This document shows, in pieces, positions 1 through 8,913 of a stretch of 64,000 nucleotides of DNA (positions within the stretch are counted from its first letter, which is position 1; every line of letters begins with the position of its first letter). The position numbers and the translations under genes were made by a program. Below the pieces are notes generated by a model. That model was not told the origin of the DNA, did not search any database, and saw only the letters and a program-made list of their open reading frames with translations. The stretch comes from Candidatus Poribacteria bacterium (GTDB lineage Bacteria; Poribacteria; WGA-4E; WGA-3G). Where the stretch lies: the NCBI GenBank assembly GCA_026706025.1, contig JAPOZO010000095.1, forward strand, positions 78,688-142,687, read 5' to 3'.

Positions 1-1605
1 GTAGTATGCCTCATCAGCTGTTTTGTAATCGCTGGATTGTCGACCCCGGTGAATGCTGATTACGATTATTACGGAGATCGGTTGAGTCGTGAGCATCGCG
101 TTGCAAGCGATGTTGACGAATGGATAGAGCGCGGGAATGCGACGATCACCGCCAGCCCACGCTTTGAGGATGGCGTTCGACTCACCGCTTGGGCAAACGA
201 CGCTCAGAACACAGACAACTACGAATTTGCAATCGCCAGCGCGGTATATCTCTTCGAAATTCCAGCAGGGACACAATATATTGAAGTCTTGGTGCGATAC
301 CGAGGGGAACCGCATCGCTTAGAAATTGAAGACTACGACGAACCGATCGCAGGTCGCGCATGGATTCGTAACACTAAGCGCGAGGCAACACGCAGCGGTT
401 ATTATGACGAAAACGCTAAAGAAACACGTTACGGTGACACTTTTGTCCTTCGAGCGAAAAACCGATCCGAACACATTAAGATTCCTGCAGTGGGTCATGT
501 CAAAGATGGATGGATGGAGCTTCATATTGTCGCCGAAGGCGGCGAGCAGATTGATGTAGAATATCTTGAAGTCTCCACGTATCGCAGACAGCCAAAAGTT
601 AGAGTCATTCAACGCTACACACCAACCTACCGTTGGCGTCCGTGGCATCGTTACACTTACCTCTACTTTTACGACGGGCCCGTCTATTACGCGACGGATT
701 ACGACTATTATCTCCGATGGAGCTATCCGATTTACGACCACCACTATCTCTCAATCCGCTCGTATTACGGTGGGTATCTCGGACGCTACCGCGGCTACTA
801 TCCAAGTGCTTACTATCGCTACTATTCGCCGTATTACGGTTCCTACCATAGTTACTACCGTGGTACACCGAAGGTTTATCAGCGACGGACGCAGTTAAAT
901 CGGTGGAGCGCACAACACGAAACGACGCGTCGGCAATACAGCCGTAGCCGATTATCCGCGAACAGTCAACGAGACAGTCGGACAGCAGTCCGGAGGAGTG
1001 TCCGCACTACACTTGAAAACCACCGGAAACAGACCCCGGCGACAACGGAACGGGTTGCGCGCCAATCAATTATTACGCAGAAACTGCGTGCCCGTGCTTC
1101 CACCTCGGCAATCCGTGAAAATAACGTCCGAAAAAGCACTTATGCTGCAGGGAATACAGGGAGTACACTCAGTAAGCAACGGCGTCACTCTACTGCTACA
1201 ACGCAGAACGCGAATCGCTACAGAAGGTCTGAGACACAACGGACTACACCGCTTTACAGACGTTCTACTCCCTCATCGACCCGGTCGTTCTCGTCGAGCA
1301 CAAGCAGTAACTCGCGCCCGCAGTATAGAACGACTACTTCAAATTCGAGCTCATCTCGCTCGCGATCAAGTGTAAGCCGATCAACGACAAGTTCATCGCG
1401 TGAGAGATCAAGCGTGAGCCGTTCAAGCTCGAGTTCAAGTTCGTCGCGTTCACGATCAAGCGTCAGTCGTTCCTCGTCTTCTACAAAGACTCGAACGCGT
1501 CCGACAACAAGTTCGAGTTCATCGCGTAGCAGTTCAAGCAGTAGCAGCGACGATGACGATGACGATCGAAGCCGGACAACGCAACGGACGAAACGGCGAC
1601 GTTAA
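1..1605 (+). CDS. Exported Tyr-rich / Ser-Arg-rich protein, 5' end cut by window edge
   Basis: No family recognised. The frame is open to base 1, and the codons before the first possible start (TTG at 37) encode a hydrophobic run ending in STPVNA, which reads as the end of a signal peptide cleaved before DYDYYG. The true start therefore lies left of the window. After roughly 200 ordinary residues comes a block very rich in Tyr (about residues 190-290 counted from the TTG), then an Arg/Thr/Ser-rich stretch. The last 100 residues are low-complexity SSS/RSR/SVS repeats, six consecutive Asp and a basic end. The protein is probably exported to the envelope or surface, where the disordered tail could interact with polymers; this is inference from composition only. 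Confidence 0.75.
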   Translation, partial: VVCLISCFVIAGLSTPVNADYDYYGDRLSREHRVASDVDEWIERGNATITASPRFEDGVRLTAWANDAQNTDNYEFAIASAVYLFEIPAGTQYIEVLVRYRGEPHRLEIEDYDEPIAGRAWIRNTKREATRSGYYDENAKETRYGDTFVLRAKNRSEHIKIPAVGHVKDGWMELHIVAEGGEQIDVEYLEVSTYRRQPKVRVIQRYTPTYRWRPWHRYTYLYFYDGPVYYATDYDYYLRWSYPIYDHHYLSIRSYYGGYLGRYRGYYPSAYYRYYSPYYGSYHSYYRGTPKVYQRRTQLNRWSAQHETTRRQYSRSRLSANSQRDSRTAVRRSVRTTLENHRKQTPATTERVARQSIITQKLRARASTSAIRENNVRKSTYAAGNTGSTLSKQRRHSTATTQNANRYRRSETQRTTPLYRRSTPSSTRSFSSSTSSNSRPQYRTTTSNSSSSRSRSSVSRSTTSSSRERSSVSRSSSSSSSSRSRSSVSRSSSSTKTRTRPTTSSSSSRSSSSSSSDDDDDDRSRTTQRTKRRR

Positions 1606-1662
1606 TAGGAGCAATATTGGCTTCGCATAGCCGTTTGGATGTGTGAAGCCTACATAGACTAC

Positions 1663-2232
1663 ATGCGGTTTTTGTTAATTATTTCACTCTTGTTGTTCAG
1701 CCTCCATGCCAGTTTTGCGCAGGAGGCTGAAAACGGCATAAATACCGAACAGCAAACAACTAAAACTGAAACGGCGGAACAGGTAAGACTTATTTCGCCA
1801 ATCGGAGCAATAGTGCGTTCCGCTGTTGTCCCTGGATGGGGACAATTTCACAGTCGTAGTTACTTCCGAGGGAGCCTGACTGTTTTAGGAGTAGGCGGCT
1901 CCATCATCGGGGCCTTGTTAGCACAAAATTCCTTTAGGAATCGGTACAATGCCTATGAGACACTGGTTTGGGATGGTTTCTCTAACGAAAAAACGATAGT
2001 AGAAAGCTATGAATATGCAAACCAGAGGTATAAACTCAGGACATTTTTTATGTATACCGGCATCGGTATTTGGCTGTATAGCCTTATCGACTCTTACGTG
2101 AGTGCTAACTTTTACAACGCGACTACCCTGATTCAATCTATTGAACAGGATGCACAAAATATTGAAAAATTAGGGATCGAAATCGGCGCGACCCCTTCAC
2201 ATTTTTATTTCGGTATTGTTAAAACCTTTTAA
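1663..2232 (+). CDS. DUF5683 family membrane protein
   Basis: A 189-residue protein. I start it at ATG 1663, because this gives a clean signal peptide (MRFLLIISLLLFSLHASFAQ); an ATG at 1639 would add eight polar residues in front. Residues 57-61 are PGWGQ, followed by a hydrophobic glycine-rich segment, the hallmark of the DUF5683 family. A second hydrophobic segment (GIGIWLYSLIDSYVSA) lies near residues 135-150. The family is common in envelope gene neighbourhoods but has no established biochemical role. It follows the exported Tyr-rich gene by under 60 bases on the same strand and may share its transcript. Confidence 0.75.
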   Translation: MRFLLIISLLLFSLHASFAQEAENGINTEQQTTKTETAEQVRLISPIGAIVRSAVVPGWGQFHSRSYFRGSLTVLGVGGSIIGALLAQNSFRNRYNAYETLVWDGFSNEKTIVESYEYANQRYKLRTFFMYTGIGIWLYSLIDSYVSANFYNATTLIQSIEQDAQNIEKLGIEIGATPSHFYFGIVKTF

Positions 2233-2262
2233 AAAAAAAATTAAAAAAGGAGAACGCTTACT

Positions 2263-2829
2263 ATGTTCAGGAATTTCGCCAAAGTCAGCGGCGTACTCAT
2301 CTTGCTCCTACTCGCAAATCTTATGGGGTGTGGAGACGCTGATAAGGTCGGACAAATTCCGGCTGAAGAACTCCTTCAAATTAGTAATGTTTTAGACCGA
2401 TGGCGAGAAGGTTACGAAACAGAAGATGTTAACACCTACATCGGGACCTTCTGGGAAGATGGCTTTCTTTATGTCTCTGATATGGGAACAGATGGCGATA
2501 AAACAGACGATGTTGAGTTTGATGACATCCGAGAGGAACGCGCCTCCGCGACTCGTGTCTTTGCACGGTTTCAAGATATTGAGATAGAGCTCTCTTCTCC
2601 GCCGGAAATTCAGATGAATGACGATGGCACAGAGGCTGAGGTACGGAATCATTACAGAATCCAATTCTTTGTGTCGGACGGTCAGACACTTGAGGGTGGA
2701 TACACCGGCGCATACGCCGAAGGTGATAATCTCTTTATCTTTGAAAAAAGAAATGATGAATGGCGTATAGCCGAATGGCATGACGAAGCCTTTAACGAGG
2801 AAGAAATTCGCATTGCCAATAACCTATAG
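2263..2829 (+). CDS. NTF2-like/SnoaL-like lipoprotein
   Basis: A 188-residue lipoprotein precursor: hydrophobic signal followed by a lipobox ending in Cys23 (ANLMGC). The mature part (LDRWREGYETEDVNTYI... and later NHYRIQFFVSDG... and DEWRIAEWHDEAF) has the helix-then-curved-sheet pattern of NTF2-like/DUF4440 proteins, which serve as small-ligand pockets or enzymes. No catalytic residues can be assigned. A strong Shine-Dalgarno (AAAGGAGAA) lies just upstream of the ATG, after the A-rich end of the DUF5683 gene. It is probably anchored in the periplasm. Confidence 0.7.
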   Translation: MFRNFAKVSGVLILLLLANLMGCGDADKVGQIPAEELLQISNVLDRWREGYETEDVNTYIGTFWEDGFLYVSDMGTDGDKTDDVEFDDIREERASATRVFARFQDIEIELSSPPEIQMNDDGTEAEVRNHYRIQFFVSDGQTLEGGYTGAYAEGDNLFIFEKRNDEWRIAEWHDEAFNEEEIRIANNL

Positions 2830-2886
2830 GTTCAGAAAAGGAGGGCAATTTCTAACCCAAAGGGCGGGTAGAAATACTGTATATTC

Positions 2887-4302
2887 ATGCCGCAACAGGA
2901 GGAACACCTACGCGATTATTTTCAGCTCATTCAAAAGCATGCCTTTACGCTCTGCCTAACCATTCTATTAGTGTTAGGAACTGCCCTAATTATCTCGCTT
3001 CGTTTGCCCAAAACTTACGCTGCTTCCACCTTAATATTACTCGTCCAACCCAGCGCGACATATTCCCTTCCTTCAGCAAATTTGTTTCAAAATGTGCTCT
3101 CCGGCGGTGCTGACCGACGAGAGATGGAAACAATCAGCACCCGATTCTCTACAGAGTCCATGCTAAATACAGCAATCGAAAACCTTGAGGTGAACGGACA
3201 CTCGGATGCAGCTGTGCTTTTACCTCCGGTAGGAAAACTCAAACGAGTGGTGAGAGCACAAGTAGATCCAGATTCTGATTATATCAATATTTCGGTTGAA
3301 TTAACCGAGGCAGAAGGCGGTGAACGGAATGCAGCACTCCTCGTCAATCAGCTTGCAAAAGATATGCAAATGTTGAGGCGTGGAAATGAAGAAACAAAAC
3401 TCAGAAAACTTATGGAGTTCCTCGAAAATAAACAACGGGAAATCGAAGCGGAAATAGATAAAGATTTAGAGGATATCCTCCAATTTGTTCGCGACAATGG
3501 AAGTGCAGAAACATGGGTACCGACGCTTACCAATTTGCTTGAGCACCTTGCGCGTGTTCGAGAAAATCTTGAGATAAATCAACAACAACTCTACGCAACA
3601 AATGCCCACATTACATACCTAAAAGAACAACTACAAAACCTGCCTAAGCAGACACCACTATCAGAAACCACCTCTCATAACCCCATCTGGCTCTTCCAGC
3701 AAGAGAAACTCTTCAATCTTGAATCGCAACGCGTTGCTGATGCCAAAAAAGTCGGCACAACTTCATCAGATTTGGAAGGCCTTGATGCGCAAATCGCTGA
3801 AATTCAAAAGAAAAATGAGGAGACCTCGCCGCTAACTACGACGGTTACCTCCGGTGCTTCTGCCCATTACACTTACATACAGAATCAGCTGATAACGTTT
3901 GTTCCATATCTCTCGCGGTATGAAAATGCTGCGGAACGCCTCAAGCGGAAACAGGATACACTCGAAACTGAATTGGCGAAATTAATAGAACATATCCCCG
4001 AGAATCAGATTATTCTTACACAAAAGGGTGCCAAGATTCAGAAAACCAACGCGATGGCTGAAGAAATTGCCAAACGCTCCCTTGAGGCTGAAATATTATA
4101 CGCTGAATCTAAGATGCCAACCTCTCGGAACCAAATAGGCGGCATTGAAATCGTTGATCGCGCTACACCGAGAAAAATTCCTGTTAGTCCGCAACTTCGG
4201 TTTATCCTTGTTATCGCGGGAATCACTGGCTTAATTTTAGGTGTCACAGTTGTCCTATTTATTGAATATTTTAATAGGGCTATTGCGAATTTAAAAACGT
4301 GA
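2887..4302 (+). CDS. Wzz/GumC-type polysaccharide chain-length determinant protein
   Basis: A 471-residue polysaccharide co-polymerase. A short cytoplasmic N-terminus (EEHLRDYFQLIQKH) leads into TM1 (about residues 17-38). A periplasmic Wzz domain with a long coiled-coil region (about 160-400) follows. The conserved proline-rich motif ATPRKIPVSPQ precedes TM2 (about 440-462), and the tail is short. There is no fused BY-kinase domain and no sugar-polymer genes stand next to it, so its polymer is unknown. An in-frame stop just upstream fixes the N-terminus at or after ATG 2887. The best Shine-Dalgarno (AAAGGAGG) is unusually far away, about 40 bases. A hairpin terminator follows the gene. Confidence 0.85.
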   Translation: MPQQEEHLRDYFQLIQKHAFTLCLTILLVLGTALIISLRLPKTYAASTLILLVQPSATYSLPSANLFQNVLSGGADRREMETISTRFSTESMLNTAIENLEVNGHSDAAVLLPPVGKLKRVVRAQVDPDSDYINISVELTEAEGGERNAALLVNQLAKDMQMLRRGNEETKLRKLMEFLENKQREIEAEIDKDLEDILQFVRDNGSAETWVPTLTNLLEHLARVRENLEINQQQLYATNAHITYLKEQLQNLPKQTPLSETTSHNPIWLFQQEKLFNLESQRVADAKKVGTTSSDLEGLDAQIAEIQKKNEETSPLTTTVTSGASAHYTYIQNQLITFVPYLSRYENAAERLKRKQDTLETELAKLIEHIPENQIILTQKGAKIQKTNAMAEEIAKRSLEAEILYAESKMPTSRNQIGGIEIVDRATPRKIPVSPQLRFILVIAGITGLILGVTVVLFIEYFNRAIANLKT

Positions 4303-4340
4303 ACATCTTGTTTAAAAATATTTATTTAGAAATATTACAG

Positions 4341-4365
4341 CCTCGAATTCAGGTTCGAGGTTTCA
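4341..4365 (+). terminator. Terminator-like hairpin after the Wzz gene
   Basis: CCTCGAA and TTCGAGG form a perfect 7-bp stem around a 6-base loop, followed by a T-rich stretch (TTTCATTATTTT), 38 bases after the Wzz stop codon. Confidence 0.65.
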
Positions 4366-5190
4366 TTATTTTGATAACTTTGTAAAAAAAATGTCAATTT
4401 TTCTTAAATTGTAGTATAATTATAGTATGTCCAATGTGCAATCGGGTATTTATACATCCGTTGGCATTGCGGATACTTACATCAATCTTTGGGCTTGTCG
4501 GTATTTTCGAGGCGTGCCCGAGAGTGCCCGATCCCGATTTCGTTATCGGTTTTGCCGTCTTCAGGGAGGCGGTAAGCAAGCGGGTATTAAGTCTACATCA
4601 GTGGCGTTATGTAGCGTCCATTGGTGTCATTTCGCCGAAAGTGTCTAAGTGTGCAATTCCGAAATTGCAACCGCTCTCTAAAACAGGCGAAATAATGAAA
4701 ATGAACAATGAAAATGAATAGTACTGACATTAAAGTTGAAAATATATTACATTTGTGGTATGCTTATCTGAAATTCCACCCCAATGCGTGCGCTTTTTCT
4801 GTTAAAAATAAAAGTTGACAGAAATTTGAATCAGTGCTATTTTAAAGGCTAAGAACAGTTTTGCAGGCATTTTATTACGTGTTTATTGAAAAATCCGCAA
4901 AACAAACCCTTAATTTGTTGGAAGGAGACTCGCTTTTTACACGCTTCGCGCGGTATTCGCGATTTACGGATATTCTATCCGACAGTGACGAACGGTACAG
5001 AAATTGAATAGGCTTTATTTTTAACCGACGCAATTTTGACACTTTTCGTTCAAACGCAAAGCAGTTTTCGTCCATTCCCAAGGTTTTTTGTCGGAAACCG
5101 GGGTATAGAGAACGAATGATGAAATACTCATATCGCAGCTCCGTTACCCAAACATCCGATTCATTATCTCCAAGGAGGAAAAACAAAGTA
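4366..5190. other. Gene-free stretch with promoter and long leader
   Basis: About 820 bases without a convincing gene. Short open frames here lack ribosome binding sites and protein-like composition. A TATAAT at 4415-4420 has no good -35 partner. A well-formed promoter at 4815-4843 would give the following lipoprotein gene a leader of about 340 bases. In that leader GTTTTGC pairs with a distal GCAAAAC. I recognised no known riboswitch class. Confidence 0.5.
4815..4843 (+). promoter_or_regulatory. Sigma70-like promoter for the large lipoprotein gene
   Basis: TTGACA at 4815-4820, 17-base spacer, TATTTT at 4838-4843. It is the best promoter in the gap and points at the gene starting at 5191. 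Confidence 0.5.
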
Positions 5191-8100
5191 ATGAACAGGC
5201 TAAAACAATCACTTGATGTTTTACTTGTAGCGACCTGTATTCTGAGTGCTTTCGTGCTCTATGGTTGTGGCGCACAGAGCCTTGGTCCACAAGAACCCCT
5301 ATTGCCAACGATTGAGGGGAGTTCTAAATTCTCAGCGCGTTTCCAATTAGAGGAAGAACCGCAATTCTTCTATGATCTGTTTGGAAAAGAGCTGCTTGAA
5401 GGTAACGAGGTCTATAACTATCGTGAGCAGAAAGAGTTTGACCAGAACGGTGAATTGTTCGTCGGTTGGACCGGTCAGTTGGATAGTGAAAGATTCTCGG
5501 CACAGTTGGATAGAACGGTTTTAACTGAAGATAGTTACCGTGGCAGATACACAGAGTTTGCTATCGGTGATAGCATGCGTTTTAAGCCGTCTACGCTATT
5601 CCCAAACCGCTACATCCTCTACAAAACAGAATTTGATGGGCTTCGATGGGATATCTCTTTTGCACAGGAACGGCACCTTTTCACACTCATCAATTCTCGT
5701 ATCTCAAACCCTGTCCAATTGACTGACGCAGCGGCAAACCTCGCACCGACGCTCGGTCGTCGGAATGGTCTAAACGAAGACGCGGGAGTGCGGCACATTG
5801 AAAACGCACGCCTTGTAGGGTTCCGGGCGCAAGGGCTTTTGGGCGACATTTTCCGCGTCGGGTTTACTTATGTCAATCTTCACAAAGAACACCCGGAACG
5901 TGTTGAAAACCCGCTTATGGGTACTGTAGCCAATACACCGCCAGAATCAATTTCCGTTATCTTCCGAGATGACTCACCCGAAGACAATCACATTATTGTC
6001 ACCCGATTCTCCGGCTTTGATCCAGATTTACATAACGAGAATATTCAGGGCGGCGTCGGTGCAGCGTTCAAGGAAATGAAAGTCACTGTTGTCACCCAAG
6101 CGTTGGAAGAATTAACGCCTGAAGAAATTGAAGAAGGTGCTGAACCTACGGCGTTACCTGCAGAAACTATCTCAGAAACACTTGACATCAGTAATGTCAT
6201 CCCGATGCCTGTCGGAGGACTGCCTTCTGATATTCGCGATTCTGTTGACGGAGAGTGGAAGATCGTTGATGGCTTCAATAAGATGAAAGCCGTCCTCGTT
6301 TTTGTGGATCCAGACGGAGCACCTTCACCCGAAGCCGCAACACTTCTCGGAGAAGGGGCATTTCAAATTGACGCAGATCCACGCACTGTTCAATCTGTTA
6401 CCTTTGAAATGATCGTAGCAGGTGATTACAACATCGCCATTATCGGATCCAGTGCTGCCAACAAAGCCGAGTCAGACCCTGAAATCCAAGAATGGATTAA
6501 AACTGAAGACGGTCACATCCAAATGCCCTACCGTGATGTTATTGAAGCACCCGGTAACTACGGGCAGTCCTCAGATTACACCAGTAACCGGGCAACGCTT
6601 CAAGACAACCCGAGTCAGTGGAGCGGTGAGGGTAGACCGCGTAAAGTCCGTTATCAATATGGCGCAGCACGTGCTGCTCTTCTCTATGGGCTTGACTTAG
6701 AAGGTACGATCGGTAATGTTTTTGTCCGAGCGCATTACTCCATTAACGGTAAATATAAGCAGTATCCTACCATCCCGAAAGATCAGATCGGATTTAGCCG
6801 GCTCAAAACAACTATCCAAGGTGAAGATGGCGAAGAAGAAACCGGTATCTCCGTTGATCCAGCAACCGGCTTGCCATTAGACGCAAATGGGATACCTACC
6901 TACTCTGAGACCGAGGGTGAAAGATTTGAAGCCAGGTTAGGTGGCGACGGAACCGATGAAAGCGGCGACGGAGAAATGGGCAGAGAAACCGCATGGTTCC
7001 TCCAACTCAAATCTCGCTTCGGAAAGTTGTACCTCGAAGGGGTCTACTATCATATCGATCCTGGTTACACAACAACTTATCTCAATTTCGGTTCTAACTC
7101 TGACAGAGATCAACCCTACTCACTGCCACGGACACCTGAATCACAGTCTGAACAAGATCCGTGGGACGAAACTAATTACGCTCTCATTGAAGATGATGAT
7201 GATGATGATGACTGGCCGGATGACATCGACTTTGATGGTGTCCTACCACGCGCCGACGATAGAGACCAGAACGGCGTTTTGGACTTCCAAGAAGACTTCC
7301 TCATCTTTGATGCCGACCCACCGGTCTTCACTGACCTCGTTGACCTGAATAACAACGGCACGATTGATTCGCTTGAGGACGATTTTGAACCCCAGTACGA
7401 GTATGGGGTTGACAGGGAAGGATACCATGTTTTCGCCGAATATGACCTCCTTGATAATCTTTCACTCAAAGTCGGATGGCTCAACGAAAACGAAGTCTCA
7501 AGCCGACGGAAGAATGATTCCAAATATCTACATGTTACCTATCAACGTGACATTCCTGATTTCGGAACCGTGCTCTTCCAAAACCGTTTCGTCCGAGTCC
7601 AAGACGATATTCCAGACTACACCATTACACTGCGTGTTGGTGAATTGGAACCCGTTCAAATTTCCGATGAGCTTGATTTCTATAACGCTCGCGTGAATAC
7701 GACAACGCTCCAGTTCCTTTATACCGCTGTTCCCAACCTCACATTGGAAGCGAAATTCCTCGTTGTGCTCCAAAAACAGTTTGAGCAAGATGAGGCAGAT
7801 GCTATTTTCTTAGATGTTGAGGCACCAGACCCCGACAACGCCGACGATCCGCTTACTGCCGATCAACGTGTCGATTTCATGGTACCTGTTGAACAGGTCC
7901 GTGCTGGCGGTGAAAGACGGGAGTTCCCGTTCTATCCAGATCACGGGATTAACGCACTTGATCCCGAAGACCCGGGTTTAATCTATGACCCCGAAAACTG
8001 GAAAACGCGGCGCTACCCGGAACGCGATATCCGCAACCAACAGACGATTCTCAAAGCGAGATACGAGATCCCTCTCGGTGAACTGCCATTTGTCGATAGA

Positions 8101-8574
8101 ATCGGCGAAGATTTGACACTCACACCGATGGTGAAGTACATCTGGGATCGCGCATTTGACCGGGGTGCTGAGGAAATTCCTGACGCACTCAACCCACGTC
8201 AGTTCGTTCCCACTGATAACGAACCCGTTGAATATCTCCGCTTCAATCGTAGAAGCCGTGAAGATGTACTCGGTGTACGACTTGACTATCAGTTCTCGCA
8301 AAGGATGAACATTCTTGGCGGTTTCCAATACCGGAAATTCACCAACCGGGATAATAACTTCAAAAACTATTTGACAAACTTCCCGGAAGATGAAGATGTT
8401 CCCGTACTCTACAGACCGGATTTGCGAACCCGAATCTTTGAAGTCCAAGCAATCAATCGTGGTGAATGGCTTGGGTTCAACATCGTCATCCTCGCGGGTT
8501 ATCGGCGAACGACTATCTTGCTCGACCACACGACGAGTAACACTACCTTCGTGCGAGCAATGATGGGCTTCTAA
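5191..8574 (+). CDS. Large lipoprotein/outer-membrane beta-barrel-like protein with EF-hand-like acidic block
   Basis: A 1127-residue protein of no recognised family. I start it at ATG 5191 because a strong Shine-Dalgarno (AAGGAGGA) lies 11 bases upstream and this start yields a lipoprotein signal ending at Cys26 (LYGCG). Alternating hydrophobic/polar strands run through much of the chain and the last residue is Phe, as in BAM-inserted barrels. Around residues 665-735 there are seven Asp in a row and then DRDQNGVLDFQED and DLNNNGTIDSLED, two Ca-binding EF-hand/thrombospondin-3-like loops that interrupt the barrel-like sequence. A role as a calcium-stabilised surface protein is inference. A lipid anchor plus a full barrel would be unusual, and one of these two readings may be wrong. 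Confidence 0.75.
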   Translation: MNRLKQSLDVLLVATCILSAFVLYGCGAQSLGPQEPLLPTIEGSSKFSARFQLEEEPQFFYDLFGKELLEGNEVYNYREQKEFDQNGELFVGWTGQLDSERFSAQLDRTVLTEDSYRGRYTEFAIGDSMRFKPSTLFPNRYILYKTEFDGLRWDISFAQERHLFTLINSRISNPVQLTDAAANLAPTLGRRNGLNEDAGVRHIENARLVGFRAQGLLGDIFRVGFTYVNLHKEHPERVENPLMGTVANTPPESISVIFRDDSPEDNHIIVTRFSGFDPDLHNENIQGGVGAAFKEMKVTVVTQALEELTPEEIEEGAEPTALPAETISETLDISNVIPMPVGGLPSDIRDSVDGEWKIVDGFNKMKAVLVFVDPDGAPSPEAATLLGEGAFQIDADPRTVQSVTFEMIVAGDYNIAIIGSSAANKAESDPEIQEWIKTEDGHIQMPYRDVIEAPGNYGQSSDYTSNRATLQDNPSQWSGEGRPRKVRYQYGAARAALLYGLDLEGTIGNVFVRAHYSINGKYKQYPTIPKDQIGFSRLKTTIQGEDGEEETGISVDPATGLPLDANGIPTYSETEGERFEARLGGDGTDESGDGEMGRETAWFLQLKSRFGKLYLEGVYYHIDPGYTTTYLNFGSNSDRDQPYSLPRTPESQSEQDPWDETNYALIEDDDDDDDWPDDIDFDGVLPRADDRDQNGVLDFQEDFLIFDADPPVFTDLVDLNNNGTIDSLEDDFEPQYEYGVDREGYHVFAEYDLLDNLSLKVGWLNENEVSSRRKNDSKYLHVTYQRDIPDFGTVLFQNRFVRVQDDIPDYTITLRVGELEPVQISDELDFYNARVNTTTLQFLYTAVPNLTLEAKFLVVLQKQFEQDEADAIFLDVEAPDPDNADDPLTADQRVDFMVPVEQVRAGGERREFPFYPDHGINALDPEDPGLIYDPENWKTRRYPERDIRNQQTILKARYEIPLGELPFVDRIGEDLTLTPMVKYIWDRAFDRGAEEIPDALNPRQFVPTDNEPVEYLRFNRRSREDVLGVRLDYQFSQRMNILGGFQYRKFTNRDNNFKNYLTNFPEDEDVPVLYRPDLRTRIFEVQAINRGEWLGFNIVILAGYRRTTILLDHTTSNTTFVRAMMGF

Positions 8575-8584
8575 ATGTTTTGTG

Positions 8585-8616
8585 TATCGCTGGACACGAA
8601 GACGTGTCCAGCGATA
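8585..8616 (+). terminator. Perfect 14-bp hairpin after the large lipoprotein gene
   Basis: TATCGCTGGACACG and its exact reverse complement surround an AAGA loop, 10 bases after the stop codon. There is no T-run behind it, so it may protect the 3' end or need Rho rather than act as a classic intrinsic terminator. Confidence 0.6.
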
Positions 8617-8913
8617 TCGCGTTTAGCAATATCACCTTATGATGTCGCCCTCAGCAACACGCAAATAGAGCGCGTAACTTTTTAGGCACTCAGGTGTTCT
8701 TAATGAGAACGGCATTGTAAACAGTAGAGGCAATCTACAAATACAGATATTGATTCCTAACCTGAAGATTTGTGTAGATGGAACGCTCACGCGTTAAAAA
8801 ATAAAACTGAGTTGTTAAGGTACGGTTCCCGTGCCTTATCCATACAGCACTTTATGAACTTGCAGAGACTTGCCAAAAATAATTAGCAAGTCACCTAAGG
8901 AGGATCAGAACGA
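8617..8913. other. Gap before the exbB-like gene
   Basis: No gene seen in about 300 bases. A 10-bp stem with a 3-base loop (TAAGGTACGG/CCGTGCCTTA, one G-T pair) sits at 8816-8838. A CTTGC...GCAAG inverted pair lies just before the Shine-Dalgarno. No clear promoter was found. Confidence 0.4.

Noticed and set aside
4427..4721. Short open frames on the + strand after a TATAAT
   Set aside because: No ribosome site, no protein-like composition, and two overlapping frames are equally open.
5116..5190. Upstream ATG for the large lipoprotein
   Set aside because: It would put 25 polar residues before a perfect lipoprotein signal; the strong AAGGAGGA site supports ATG 5191.
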